Shown: piece by piece, positions 11,901 through 22,066 of the stretch | Numbering within the stretch: position 1 is the stretch's first letter | Layout: every line of letters begins with the position of its first letter | Source of the DNA: Chionis minor | Lineage: Eukaryota; Chordata; Aves; Charadriiformes; Chionididae | NCBI GenBank assembly: GCA_013398295.1 | Contig: VZSF01008207.1 | Coordinates: forward strand, 195,024 to 259,023 | Reading direction: 5' to 3' | DNA length: 64,000 bases | Position numbers and translations under genes: made by a program | Notes under the pieces: generated by a model | Seen by the model: the letters and a program-made list of their open reading frames with translations, nothing else | The model's database searches: none | What the model was told of the DNA's origin: nothing

Positions 11901-12825
11901 AGTATTTGAAAAGGTTTTTTCAAAAGAGATTTAGTGGTGAGTTTTTCATTGTACCTCTAGGTAGGAGCTTTGCCATGAATGTGAATTAAGTATTAGAGAA
12001 ACACAGTATTAGGGAAAAGGTCTCATATCTTCTTATCACTCTTACAAAACTGAATTGCTACAGACACAGCTAAGATGTTGATTTGTTGCACTCTCCTGGG
12101 ACAGAAGCAGGAGCGGGCAGAGGAGGAAGAACAGCCGAACACTATTTAGGCTACCTGACCATTATCTCCATTCTCATATTTAATTTTTGTGAGAGATAGA
12201 AAGTTCACTGTTTCTACAGTTATGCTCTCTTCTCTTCATTAAGGTATCTTTTCGGTCTAACTTTTCCTGATTTAACTTACAGCGTCTTAAAGACCACTAA
12301 AAAGAACAACAAAACCTATTAGTACTACTTTACCACCATCCTTCCTTGTATACACTTTACTTGACGTTGGTGGTAGAGTTGCATTTTTAATGTTTATAGA
12401 CCACCTAGCACAGATACGCACTGATGAACAACCAGAGTACCAGAAAGAGATCTACACTCTGAAACTAAAACGTACATATGTTTTCCCTGCTCCTACTCTG
12501 AGAAAAGCTTCATGCACACTACCTGCATTGCGGGCAGTATGAGCCCTCCCAGTTTGGGCCAATTTCTAACTTTACAGAAATGTTGTTGCCTGCAGCAACG
12601 GTATAAACATTGAATATTACAGCTTTCTGATTTATATGAGAGGGTCATTGATTGTACTTACTGATACATGAACTTTTGCCATAAAAAAATCTAGACTAAT
12701 ATAATTTGTTATTCACCTTTTTGCCTATTCTTGCCCCCTCCCCCATCACAAACTGGTTATTTTAAAGACCATCAAATCAAGCCGACAGCATTCCACAGTA
12801 TACTCTCAAAATATTTTTAAGGCGG
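8954..12825. other. Intergenic DNA between RIPPLY3 and PIGP
   Basis: No coding exon is recognised. It holds a small tandem duplication of a 14-mer (TTTTTCAGGAGTCC, about 9192-9219) and a G/A-rich tract at 9631-9664. Elsewhere it is unremarkable AT-rich DNA. Short open frames such as 9342-9551 (-) and 9963-10154 (+) have no family signature. Confidence 0.6.
9631..9664 (+). repeat. Purine (G/A) tract
   Basis: About 34 bases of nearly pure G with A, broken by a single C. It is low-complexity and G-rich on the + strand. Confidence 0.75.
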
Positions 12826-13364
12826 TGTCCTGGTTTGAGGTAAAACAGGACCAATTTTGTTCAGTAACTCTGCTTTCTAACTAGGCTTCTTCTAACTGCT
12901 GAAATTAACAGCATATTGTGCAGAAAACTGCTCTTTCTCAGAGTGATAAGACCCATGTTTATAGCTGATGCCGAGGCACGGTATGCAGAGAGGCCCTTGC
13001 TTAGACTTACTTCGATAACGACCAAGGCCAGACACCTTGTTATTTGCCCCGTTGGAGGGCTGGAAGCAGAGAGGCGTAGAGGGGTCCCATCTGTGGGGAG
13101 GAGCAGACAGCACAGGTGACCCAAAACTGACCAAACAGTGTATTCCATCCCATCTGCATCATGCTCAGTATAAAAGCTGAGGGATCAAAGGGTCAGCGTT
13201 CCATTCCGTTGTTCCATGGTTCCGTTGTTTCAGTTGTTCCGGTTTTATCCGTTTCCCGTTTTATGGCTTCACCTTCTTCTCCGACTTGCTTGGGCTTTTG
13301 CTCTTGCTGGGACTCTTGCTTTCCTTCTTCAATGGCCGGCGTCCGAGGAGGACNGGCCTGTACA
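12826..13364 (+). mobile_element. Endogenous retrovirus LTR (avian), 3' end uncertain
   Basis: It begins TGTCCTGGTTTGAGG, the usual opening of a large group of avian LTRs, and includes a TATA box (TATAAAA, 13169-13175) about 340 bases in, as expected for U3. Downstream is a pyrimidine- and GTT-rich segment. The right end is not clear because of divergence and a single N at 13354. No flanking target duplication was found. Open frames at 12861-13505 on both strands lie in it and are not genes. Confidence 0.75.
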
Positions 13365-16300
13365 CTTCAGAACTCTTTAGGTAACAGCAAAAGTATACTT
13401 GCATATCTCAAGGAGAAAGACAACTCCATTTTACTACTGCTGAAACAAGTTTTTTCGCTCAGCGTTGTGTCCTGCAAGGGCATCACTTTCATGCCTACAA
13501 ACTGAAATAACATTTGAGATGCCATCTGTCTTTTTCTTTTCTTTCCTACCATCTGTAGGAACAGTAAACAGAAACACACACAAAGTTTTGCTGCTTTTTT
13601 ACTCATATGTGCTTGCACATTTTACTCCACATGCTTTATACCTTTGAACTTCACAACAGAGCATTTACCTCTTTTACTATAGCTCCTTGCTGATCTCAAT
13701 TAAAGTGGCAAAATACTTTAGTGCCATTAATGCTTACATTAAAAAATGAAATTATGTGGATACACAAAGAATTTAGCTCTTCTGCTACTTCATAGGCATA
13801 GACTCCATATTCGTGCTGAAGCCTCCAAGTTTATCATTCAATACAGTGCAATGCAAAAGACCCAAATCCAAGATAGCTTCCCTTTTTAAATGTTGCATGA
13901 CTATTCCCAAAGTTTCTCTGCCAGTACTGCTCAACTTCCAACATCATAAACACATTGTCTATATTGTTACTACCCTTCCCTTTACAGCTAAAATGGAAAG
14001 AAGAGAGATGCACTCTACCACCCTTACACAAATTTGGCAACTGCAGGTCTATTATTTCCTTTGGCATATAACCTTTTCATCTGAAACAGCACACTTTTGT
14101 TATTTTTTTATGACATGTTTACACATGCATTCATTCAAATACCATTTGGAAGGAACCTGTCTTACAAGATTATGCTCATAGCAAGATGCGTGAATTACCA
14201 TCGGTCTCCAATATGATAAAAACTGCAGAAGAATCCTAGACGGTGCATTAAAAAGCGTGGCTGAAGTTTTATCATTTGGTTTATTTCAGCAGGGAATATG
14301 CAGTTGATCTAACTCTACTAGTTGTGCTATAACAATACGCCATCAATACATCAGAAGGGTGAAAATGGGGGCAAACTTAAGGTTTTGCCTCTATTTATTT
14401 AGTTTTTCCTCAGTCTTTGAGAAGAAAGGATACCTGATATCCAGCCTTTAAACAGGTATGTTTTGTAAAGAAAGGCACTACTAGGAACACAGTTCAATCA
14501 TTTCAGGTTTTTTTTTCTGAATAATATATAAGGCAAAATCTATATAAATCCCACTAAATAACTAATAGCTGTAAGTGTGCTGTATATTTACAAAAGGCAG
14601 AATCTCTTTTCTCTTTGCTGGCAGAGTTGCGTATCTTTTCCTTAATCACAGCCATAGGCAACACCATGAAATGATGGATCCCAAACACCTGCAATTCCCT
14701 ACAACATATTTATCGGCCCATATACACGGTGTTACCTGGGTTTATTTTGATCACGGAGGCAATTTCTGAAGTGTCAAACATTACTCCTGAGTTGAAGAAA
14801 AGGTCACTACAGTGTCTTTGAAGCTCCGCTACACGGTAGTGACAGAAAAGCAAAGATTGAGTTTCATGCCTGCAAGTTTTACTTAAACAAATGGCCCCAG
14901 TTTGCCTACTCACTTAGGTGCCTCTGTTAGTTTTCCCATAATTGTGAGGTCTGCAGTTAAATGAAATGGCAGATTCATCACTGATACAATCTTTGTCCAA
15001 GGTTTACAGTCCTTCAATTTGTGTGCTTTCAGGGCTTGAGGGCATTTTCCAGTAGCTTTTCTTTATCCTGAAGGGATTTGGGTATCCTTAACAGAGGACA
15101 AAATTAATCCTTACATCAAATGATACCAGAAATGCGGCCTTCACTTGTTGTCAATTCAGAATTAAAAACTAAATTGCTCTCTCAGAAAGCAAAAGGAATG
15201 CAGAACACAGGTACAAATTACACAGAAAAAAAGATTACAGTCAATACTTCAGTGTCTGCAAAGTGATTAGAGAGTTGACAAAAGAGTAAATACATCTTCA
15301 TGTCTGTTGATCATAAAAACTTGAATTCACCCTATGTATGAGTGGTTGAGCATGCAAATTAAAATTAAGGGAAGGGCAAAAACGTGGCAGGAGAGGGAAA
15401 CAATTGCAACTGGGGGCAAACTGAAAAACAAAACTTCACAAAGAAGTCTACAACTATCAAATAAATAAACATTGTACTAATTTACAATCATTAGACTTAG
15501 GTACAAATATTCATTCCTATGAAATGCCCCCAAACAACTATATGCTTAAAATCTACTATTTCAGAGTGAAATGTTGAAAAGCAATTTTCCTTCATCAACA
15601 AGTTATTTTTCTCCTACCCATGATATCTGGCATGGGTTTTTTTCTTCAAATGCAGGTGGAAAAAATAGGAAACTACTAAAGACTAGAGGACCAAGAAACT
15701 ACAAATTTTACATTCATACCAGACTGATTGTTACCAGGTCTTAAGACTTCCCACAGCTGATGGGGTTTTTTGACCAATTTCTAAAGAACTGGAGTAAAAG
15801 TCTTCAAACAAATTTTCAAAAATGTCTTATCTTTTAATGAAATAGTGATGTTTTTTAACTAAATTCTCTGTTGGTCAGAATTTGGCTTATAGACCTAACA
15901 ATAATGAGGGTCTGTTCACTGGTCTTTATAACCAAGCTAAATAACCTTGACTACTGAAGATAACTGGGTTTGTGACTCTCGGAAGAAAGGAGATAAAAAT
16001 TGCATCTCTGCTCGGTAATACATACATGAAAGAAAATTCACTGTTTAAGAAACATCTGAACCACTGCCATAACAGGTTATTGTGCTTTGTGTTATAACCT
16101 AGACTATAATAAGCTGGACCTGTTGGTTCCTGTATTTCCAGAAATTTCCTTGAACCTAGTTTTCAGTAGTCTCAAGAATGATTAAAAAAAAAAAAAGCAA
16201 TTTCAAGACTCGTTCCAGAAAATTGTCACAGCCCATGTTTCTTATTCTGGTAATCCTGGTATTTCTGTAAGTTCATCAATTTGGGGAGAAAAGAAATCTT

Positions 16301-16430
16301 TTTGGTTGAAAATTTTTGTTGAGTAAAGAATTGTGTAAAGAAAAATGGACCACTATACATCTTTACCCAGGACAAATATCCTAGAATCACAGAAAAATGG
16401 CTAACTTTAACAAGTAAGAATTAGCTACAT
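13365..16430. other. Intergenic DNA next to PIGP 3' end
   Basis: AT-rich sequence with no recognised exon or repeat family. The longest frame (13813-14181, +, 122 codons) has no domain and skewed low-complexity composition. The part nearest 16431 lies just beyond the likely PIGP transcript end. Confidence 0.55.
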
Positions 16431-16436
16431 TTTATT
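16431..16436 (-). terminator. PIGP: Possible PIGP poly(A) signal
   Basis: AATAAA on the - strand (TTTATT on +), about 480 bases after the PIGP stop. It is a plausible 3' UTR end, but no cleavage site can be proved from sequence. Confidence 0.35.
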
Positions 16437-16917
16437 ATTAATAAATACAGATGAAAATTGTATATTTACAATGTAGACACTTCGAATTAACATACCTTGT
16501 ATAAAAACAGAAAAACTGCCCCACAAGCATTTGACCAGCAGAATACCTTTTCTCTCTCTGAATTTAAAGGGAAATAAAATTAAGTTACCTCCAAAAGCTA
16601 TTTCTTTCACTCTCAAAGGGAAATTACAAGTAGAAATCCACAAGTAACAGAATGTTATTTTAAACTCAAAGGAATGGTTAGATAAATTCATGTGGCATGA
16701 TTCTCATACTAAGGCAGGTTACTGAGGCGCATGCATAATAATAAAATCAAGCCATCTCAATGAAACTTGTTAACGCAAATTTAGTTAGAAATTCAGAAAA
16801 AAAAGAGCTTTGTTCTACAAGCAGAAAGAGGGGGGGTTTTTTGCAGCTTGGAGAGGTTTTGATTTTCCTTATGTAACACTTCTACTAGTCCTTTATTCAA
16901 ACAGATCTTAATAATGA

Positions 16918-17048
16918 CTATCTGCTATTGCAGGTTCCTTTTTCTGGAAGGAAAAACATTCTGTTTACTTCGCTGATGGGAATATCCCTCAATGCTGGAA
17001 TTGCTTCTTCTTGAAATTTCTTCCATTGCTGCTTTTTTGCATAGTTAT
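16918..17048 (-). CDS. PIGP: PIGP last coding exon
   Basis: The acceptor CCTGTAG precedes ATAACTAT. With the G carried over it encodes [33 protein letters not shown] and a short tail, stopping with TAG at 16918-16920. The open frame extends upstream to 17121, but that part ([13 protein letters not shown]) is intron. Confidence 0.96.
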
Positions 17049-20000
17049 CTACAGGAGACAACGAGAACGTTTCACGTATTAAAGATTTTTTTCTTTTAAG
17101 AAATGTTACATAATGCAACACTATATATATATTTAGCTACTGTAAGTGATGCTGAAAACCCTATCTTGCTGAGGTATAATGAGACGGTCATCAGAAATGT
17201 TTTGCATCAACATATATTAGCAGAGCTGCTGAAGAAACCAACCCTACCCTCCTGTTGAAACCACTGTCCGGGACTTTGCTTGGTTTAAGATGCTGTATGA
17301 TATTAAACCATAACTACCCAAAGATCAAAACAACAACCAACGAACCAAAAAACCACACAGTGAATAGCTCAGTCTGTAGTTTGAACATTTTGTACTAGGA
17401 TTTCTGCTGCAAGATGCTGTCCACCCTCCCTTTATCTTGGCCATCACCACAGAGCACCCATTCCTATAACAGCGTAAACATTTTGACAGGTGCACTTTGA
17501 ACACAATTATGGAACTGCTCCCTCTGACCAAAAAAAAATTCAAATATATTTGTTTTACAAACAGAGCAGGTCCCCCATCCCACTTGCCACACAAACTCTT
17601 GGGCTGACACCAAATGAGAGGGTGAATGAGCAGCCAGGAACACAGGGATGACTAAATGGCAGTTCTTGACAGAATAGTTGGAATAATGTATTTGAACTAC
17701 AGCCCTGACTGATTTTTTTTTTTCCTTCAGTGTAAGGTAATACTACGTACATAGTTTGTTAAAACGATGCAACTTCATCAGTCTTAGCAATAGGTAATTT
17801 TCTTGCCAAATTTTACAGTCTGCCGTTTTTCTAACAAAAACGGCCACCTGCAAACAGTGGCAGAATTCCTCATGAGGAGAAGATGCAGCTGCCTGGAGAA
17901 TATTGTGAATGCCTAAAAGGCATCTCCTTGTCGGGAATAAAGGCTACGCAAAAGTTGAGAGGAAAACTGAAGAGCAGCTTTTTTTAGACAGGGAATCACT
18001 AACGTATCTGATCAGGCCTCAATACTGCAGCGCCCTCCTTTGCACCACTTTGATTCCTGAGTGCCTTCCCATTTCTGCCACTGCCAGGTAGGTACTCATA
18101 CCCTTCTCTTCCCACGCTTCCTTCCTTCCCATTACTGGTTTGTAATGCAAGGTGCATGCCTGGGAGATCTTCATATGCCTAATCCCTGTTCCTCTAACAT
18201 GGTCTGTTTTACACTCTCCTAGTTGGAAACCACTGCCATAAGATGGCAAAGCAGGAGGAGTCAGGCTATTGTTTAACTGTAGTACTTCAGTACTTCCAAG
18301 AACCCCTTTTCTAGATCAAAATATTGAAAGGCTTAAAATCTGATTTATATTATTTATTGCTACGTATATACATTCACAGAAATTAGCAGTTAGCTATCAA
18401 AATCTTGAAACAACCCACCAACAAAATTACCTGTAATGGTATCTGTGGAGTTAAGTGGAGCTGTACTCATCATGTTAATACCAAAAAGTAATATATAACC
18501 AGTTCCTACAGCAACTAGTAGGTACGCTGGCAAAGCAACTGCCCAGTACCTGAGGAAAAAGATTTTAAAGTTTACATATCATAATAACAAATGCGTAACA
18601 ACATAATAGTTTTAATGTAGTGATTGTTACCATATCTAGCACAAACTTAGCCAGGAGGAAAAGAAACAGCACCTCTGAACATGGACCCTGGTCCCTCCCA
18701 AGATGAATGACTGCAGAGTTGCTGTACCTAGTGTGGTATAAACCATCAAACAGATTCCTTACAGAGGTTTTTAGTTTTTAAATTACAGTTTACTGTATTT
18801 TCACCAGCAAGCTTCCCGAAAACAAAATGTCTAATTTATCATAAAACATTCATATACTATTTCTTTCATTACACAATGGAAAAATTTTCATCATAGCTAA
18901 TTATCTATGTAAAAAATGCTTCACAAAGATTACAGTCCTTTATCATAAGGAAAAGCTAAATTATATATAAGGCCACTATTTAAAAAAAAAGTTTTGTTAT
19001 TTGAAAATAATTAAGGGTATCCTATACTTACACATATTCAGGCTAACAAGTTTAATGGTTGAACTTACTTTTGAGGCCAGTATGTTAGTCCCAATGAAAA
19101 CAGCCAAGTCTCAGGAATATATGCCCAGATAAGATACAACACTGCACAAAAGAATTAAAAAGTCATAATAGTACAACTGATACTGTTTTAGACTTCCTTT
19201 CTAAGTTTTAGAGCAATACTTCCCTACTGATACATGCTGACACAATATTTTGCTTTTACACTTTTTAAGCCAAAACAGATCTCCTAAAACACTGTGGAAT
19301 ATGCCTCTCAGACACAAACCCTGCCCAATAGGGGGGCAATGTTTATTTATATTTGCTTTAATGTTTAGTCTGATTTCCTATGTAGGCAGACAAGAATTTC
19401 TTGCATCTTGAACTGCAGGAAAAAAACAAACAACACCCAAACAGTAAAAGGATGCTAAATGACTCTGAATGCACAAAATACTATAGCAGAAAATGATCAC
19501 ACAGTGGGACATGTGGTTGAAAGAAAAGCTAGAATTGCAGTGCTTGGATGGAACTGTTCAGAACAAGTTACTGAGAATACTTTCCGATTCTTGGCAAGTT
19601 CATCATTTTCATGTCAACAAAACCAATACCGAGAAATTTTGCTCCCCAACAGCAAGCCCACAGAAAGGTTTAACAAAACTTGAGGGGAAGAGGTTAGTCA
19701 TCAATGATGTAGGTAACAGAACTGCAGTGGCTTCCTGTGAGAGGGGAACAGAAACCAACTTAGTTTCATTTCTACTCACATCCTAGGGGTGAAAAAGACT
19801 TACAGTAGGATTCTGGTTTATTATTTTACTACAGTGTATTCGCAGCACCTTTTGTTGTGTTGAAAAAGCGTTCTCACCCTCTCAAGCCTTGTTCCTGCGT
19901 GGGCACACAAGATATCCCCAGTGAAATGCTAAAGCCCCTGTCACATCAGCAAGGAAATGCTGGTATGACCCTGATCATTTTCTATCGCTCTTGATGAGAC

Positions 20001-20487
20001 TGACTTAATTATTTTTATTCCTTAGTATTTGGGTGGGAAAGGTTGGGGTACTACTGTCTACAAGGGTTACTGAATAGTGACAATGCATCCAACTCAAGTA
20101 AAAAAGTTACTAAAATGGGAAAGCAGAGATTTTTTAGAATAAATCGACTCGGTAATACTATTAAAGGCCCCATAATAAGGTTAAAGACAGACAGAACATG
20201 AGGAAATCACACAAGGCAACGACAGATTTTGGCAAGAACTGACAGGCCTGGCAAGTAATGCTTCACTTAATCCTTCACCCCATTCCCTTGCAGTAAGTGC
20301 TGTAACACAGTTTTGACCCTTTTCAGACGGTCTCAGTGGAATTACGTCTGTCTCATAAGCAAAGGAACACTCTCCAGCGAAGTATTCGGCACCCGGGATA
20401 CTTACTAAAGCCAAACCACGATCCCAAGAAAAGGGCAAATCCATATATCGCCCTTTCTGGCAACGGGGCTGGAGAGTTTTCAACCAT
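16918..20487 (-). CDS. PIGP: PIGP, GPI-GlcNAc transferase subunit P (complete)
   Basis: PIG-P is a small ER membrane subunit of the complex (PIG-A, C, H, Q, P, Y with DPM2) that moves GlcNAc to phosphatidylinositol, the first step of GPI-anchor synthesis. Four exons join without frame loss (20487-20406, 19141-19069, 18549-18431, 17048-16918) into 134 residues plus TAG, the length of the common human isoform. Two membrane segments are visible: about residues 14-37 ([20 protein letters not shown]) and 55-78 ([20 protein letters not shown]). The conserved [18 protein letters not shown] and [16 protein letters not shown] blocks follow. The start is chosen by homology ([17 protein letters not shown]) and a strong context (GGCGGCATGG). 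Only the last residues ([11 protein letters not shown]) look unlike the human end. The gene lies head-to-head with TTC3 and tail-to-tail with RIPPLY3. Confidence 0.97.
17049..18430 (-). other. PIGP: PIGP intron 3
   Basis: A 1.4 kb intron without a recognised exon or repeat. Open frames at 17325-17752 (-) and 17909-18249 (both strands) lie wholly inside it and show no family features. Confidence 0.75.
18431..18549 (-). CDS. PIGP: PIGP coding exon 3
   Basis: The acceptor is TTTTTCCTCAG and the donor ACAG|GTAATT. It encodes the second membrane segment and the conserved [20 protein letters not shown] stretch. Confidence 0.97.
18550..19068 (-). other. PIGP: PIGP intron 2
   Basis: A 519-base AT-rich intron. 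I see nothing else in it. Confidence 0.85.
19069..19141 (-). CDS. PIGP: PIGP coding exon 2
   Basis: The acceptor is TTTTGTGCAG and the donor CAAAA|GTAAGT. It encodes (M)[18 protein letters not shown] then TYWPQ(K), the lumenal loop between the membrane segments. Both ends are split codons that match their neighbours. Confidence 0.97.
19142..20405 (-). other. PIGP: PIGP intron 1
   Basis: A 1.26 kb intron. Frames at 19459-19786 (+) are antisense to it and have no recognisable family. GC content rises towards the CpG island at its start. Confidence 0.8.
20406..20487 (-). CDS. PIGP: PIGP first coding exon
   Basis: ATG at 20487 is preceded by GGCGGC (G at -3) and followed by G. It encodes 27 residues, [20 protein letters not shown] then LGSWFGF, and one base of the next codon, ending at donor TTTA|GTAAGT. 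Human PIGP has a second isoform with an upstream start. I see no convincing in-frame equivalent, and the region further up runs into the gap. Confidence 0.96.
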
Positions 20488-21690
20488 GCCGCCCTCTGCC
20501 CTTTGACTTGGAGGCGAGGAGGGGGCAAGAAGCTACGAGAGGTTTCCCGGCACGTTCCCTTCGGAACACGCCGGCCCTGGCGGGGGCGGGAAGCGAGGCC
20601 GCACGCGCCGCCGCTTTGGCTCGCGCGCCCCCGTCCCCTCAACGTTTCACTCGGGCCTCAACGCGCGCGCAGGAGCCGCGGTGCCGCGGTACCACCGAAC
20701 CCCCTCCCACCCTCCCCCGCACGGCACCTCCTGCCCGNNNNNNNNNNNNNNNNNNNNNNNNNNNNNNNNNNNNNNNNNNNNNNNNNNNNNNNNNNNNNNN
20801 NNNNNNNNNNNNNNNNNNNNNNNNNNNNNNNNNNNNNNNNNNNNNNNNNNNNNNNNNNNNNNNNNNNNNNNNNNNNNNNNNNNNNNNNNNNNNNNNNNNN
20901 NNNNNNNNNNNNNNNNNNNNNNNNNNNNNNNNNNNNNNNNNNNNNNNNNNNNNNNNNNNNNNNNNNNNNNNNNNNNNNNNNNNNNNNNNNNNNNNNNNNN
21001 NNNNNNNNNNNNNNNNNNNNNNNNNNNNNNNNNNNNNNNNNNNNNNNNNNNNNNNNNNNNNNNNNNNNNNNNNNNNNNNNNNNNNNNNNNNNNNNNNNNN
21101 NNNNNNNNNNNNNNNNNNNNNNNNNNNNNNNNNNNNNNNNNNNNNNNNNNNNNNNNNNNNNNNNNNNNNNNNNNNNNNNNNNNNTCCCCTTCCCTCTCTC
21201 CTTCCCCGTGCCTCGCCGGGCCCGCGACTCCCCCTCCGCCGCTGGGGCTGGGTCCGGGAGGGTGACGCTCGTCTCTCCGGAGCCCCCCCCAGTTACGCCT
21301 GGCCCGGCCCGGCCCGGTCCGGTCCGGTCCGCCTGGGGCGGGCATCGGTGCTGTCGGCCGCGGAGGAGCCTCTCCGGAGCCGCTAGAGCACTTTTGGCGC
21401 GGGGAAGACCGGGGAAGGGGGCAGGGCTGGGCTGGGCTGGGCTGTCCCGGCGGGAAACGTCGGGCTGCGACACGTCAGTGACGGGCCTCGGGGTCTCCGG
21501 GGTCTGGCGGCAGCGGGGGGCCCGGCCGACCCCCGCCTCGCCTCTGGCGGAGCTGCCGGGCCGGGCGGGAGAGGGACGCGCGGCTTGGGCGGTGGGTGGG
21601 TGTCGCTGGTTCTGTCAGACGGGGCGGCCCGGCGGAGCGGGAGCGGGAGCGGGCGGGGTGTTTTACTCCCCTCCCCGGGGATGTGGTAAT
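20460..21690. promoter_or_regulatory. CpG island, shared bidirectional PIGP/TTC3 promoter
   Basis: Sequence on both sides of the gap is very GC- and CpG-rich, with many GGGCGG/CCCGCC-like boxes, in sharp contrast with the AT-rich surroundings. PIGP starts leftwards from it (ATG 20487) and TTC3 rightwards (ATG 21992). No TATA box is seen. A shared promoter is inferred from the head-to-head layout. The exact transcription starts probably fall in or near the gap. Confidence 0.85.
20738..21184. other. Assembly gap (447 N)
   Basis: An unbroken run of N inside the CpG island. GC-rich avian promoters are often lost in assembly. Any reading frame spanning it is meaningless. Confidence 0.99.
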
Positions 21691-21980
21691 AATTCCTGAC
21701 GTGCTGCTCCCTGACTCGGCTGGTGGTAGCGTGCTGGAGTGCTGTCAGGCGCCGGGGGCTTGGAAGACTGTTACAGAGTTAGTCGATGTAACTAGCTTTT
21801 ATCTGGTGCTTTAACTGCTTTCAAGATTAACATGTGCCGTGTAAAAATAAGAACATGTATCTTCTGTGAAACTCTTGCAAAGGGCAATTTAACGTTGTGA
21901 TCGTTTCAAGTCCTGCAAAGCACGTGTTATTTGTTTCTTGCCTCCCCCCTCATGTATTTCTCATAATCCTTTTCTTTCAG
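21185..21980 (+). other. TTC3: TTC3 5' untranslated exon region and intron 1
   Basis: The CpG-rich part up to about 21690 very likely contains the non-coding first exon of TTC3. Possible donors include GTGGGT at about 21591 and GTAATA at 21686, and I cannot choose between them. After about 21700 the sequence is ordinary intron and ends in the acceptor TTTTCTTTCAG at 21970-21980. The first exon may also lie partly in the gap. Confidence 0.55.
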
Positions 21981-22066
21981 GATCATGTACCATGGGTGAA
22001 CCTATATCCGAATCCGAGTTTGCAGCCTTGGCTTTTTATGCTGGCGATAAATCTTGCTGTGAATTG
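21981..22066 (+). CDS. TTC3: TTC3 coding exon 1 (start codon exon)
   Basis: The exon follows TTTCTTTCAG; 11 bases of 5' UTR precede ATG at 21992. It encodes residues 1-25 ([20 protein letters not shown], then SCCEL) and ends at donor TTG|GTAAGT in phase 0. Confidence 0.9.
21985..21999 (+). promoter_or_regulatory. TTC3: Overlapping upstream ORF at the TTC3 start
   Basis: An ATG at 21985 lies 7 bases before the main ATG (21992) in another frame. It encodes four residues (MYHG) and ends in TGA at 21997-21999, overlapping the TTC3 start. Its context (A at -3, T at +4) is moderate; the main ATG sits in ACCATGG, which is optimal. Leaky scanning or termination-reinitiation could tune translation. 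Confidence 0.6.

Noticed and set aside
13813..14181. A 122-codon + strand frame between RIPPLY3 and PIGP
   Set aside because: No recognisable domain, no exon-like ends and a chance-level length in AT-rich DNA.
20181..20642. A 153-codon - strand frame over the PIGP first exon
   Set aside because: It overlaps PIGP coding exon 1 in a different frame. The PIGP frame has clear homology, splice sites and a strong start; this one has none.
20503..21699. Long open frames on both strands across the CpG island (up to 398 codons)
   Set aside because: They are mostly the 447-base N gap, and the rest is GC-rich DNA with few stops. No protein family is visible.
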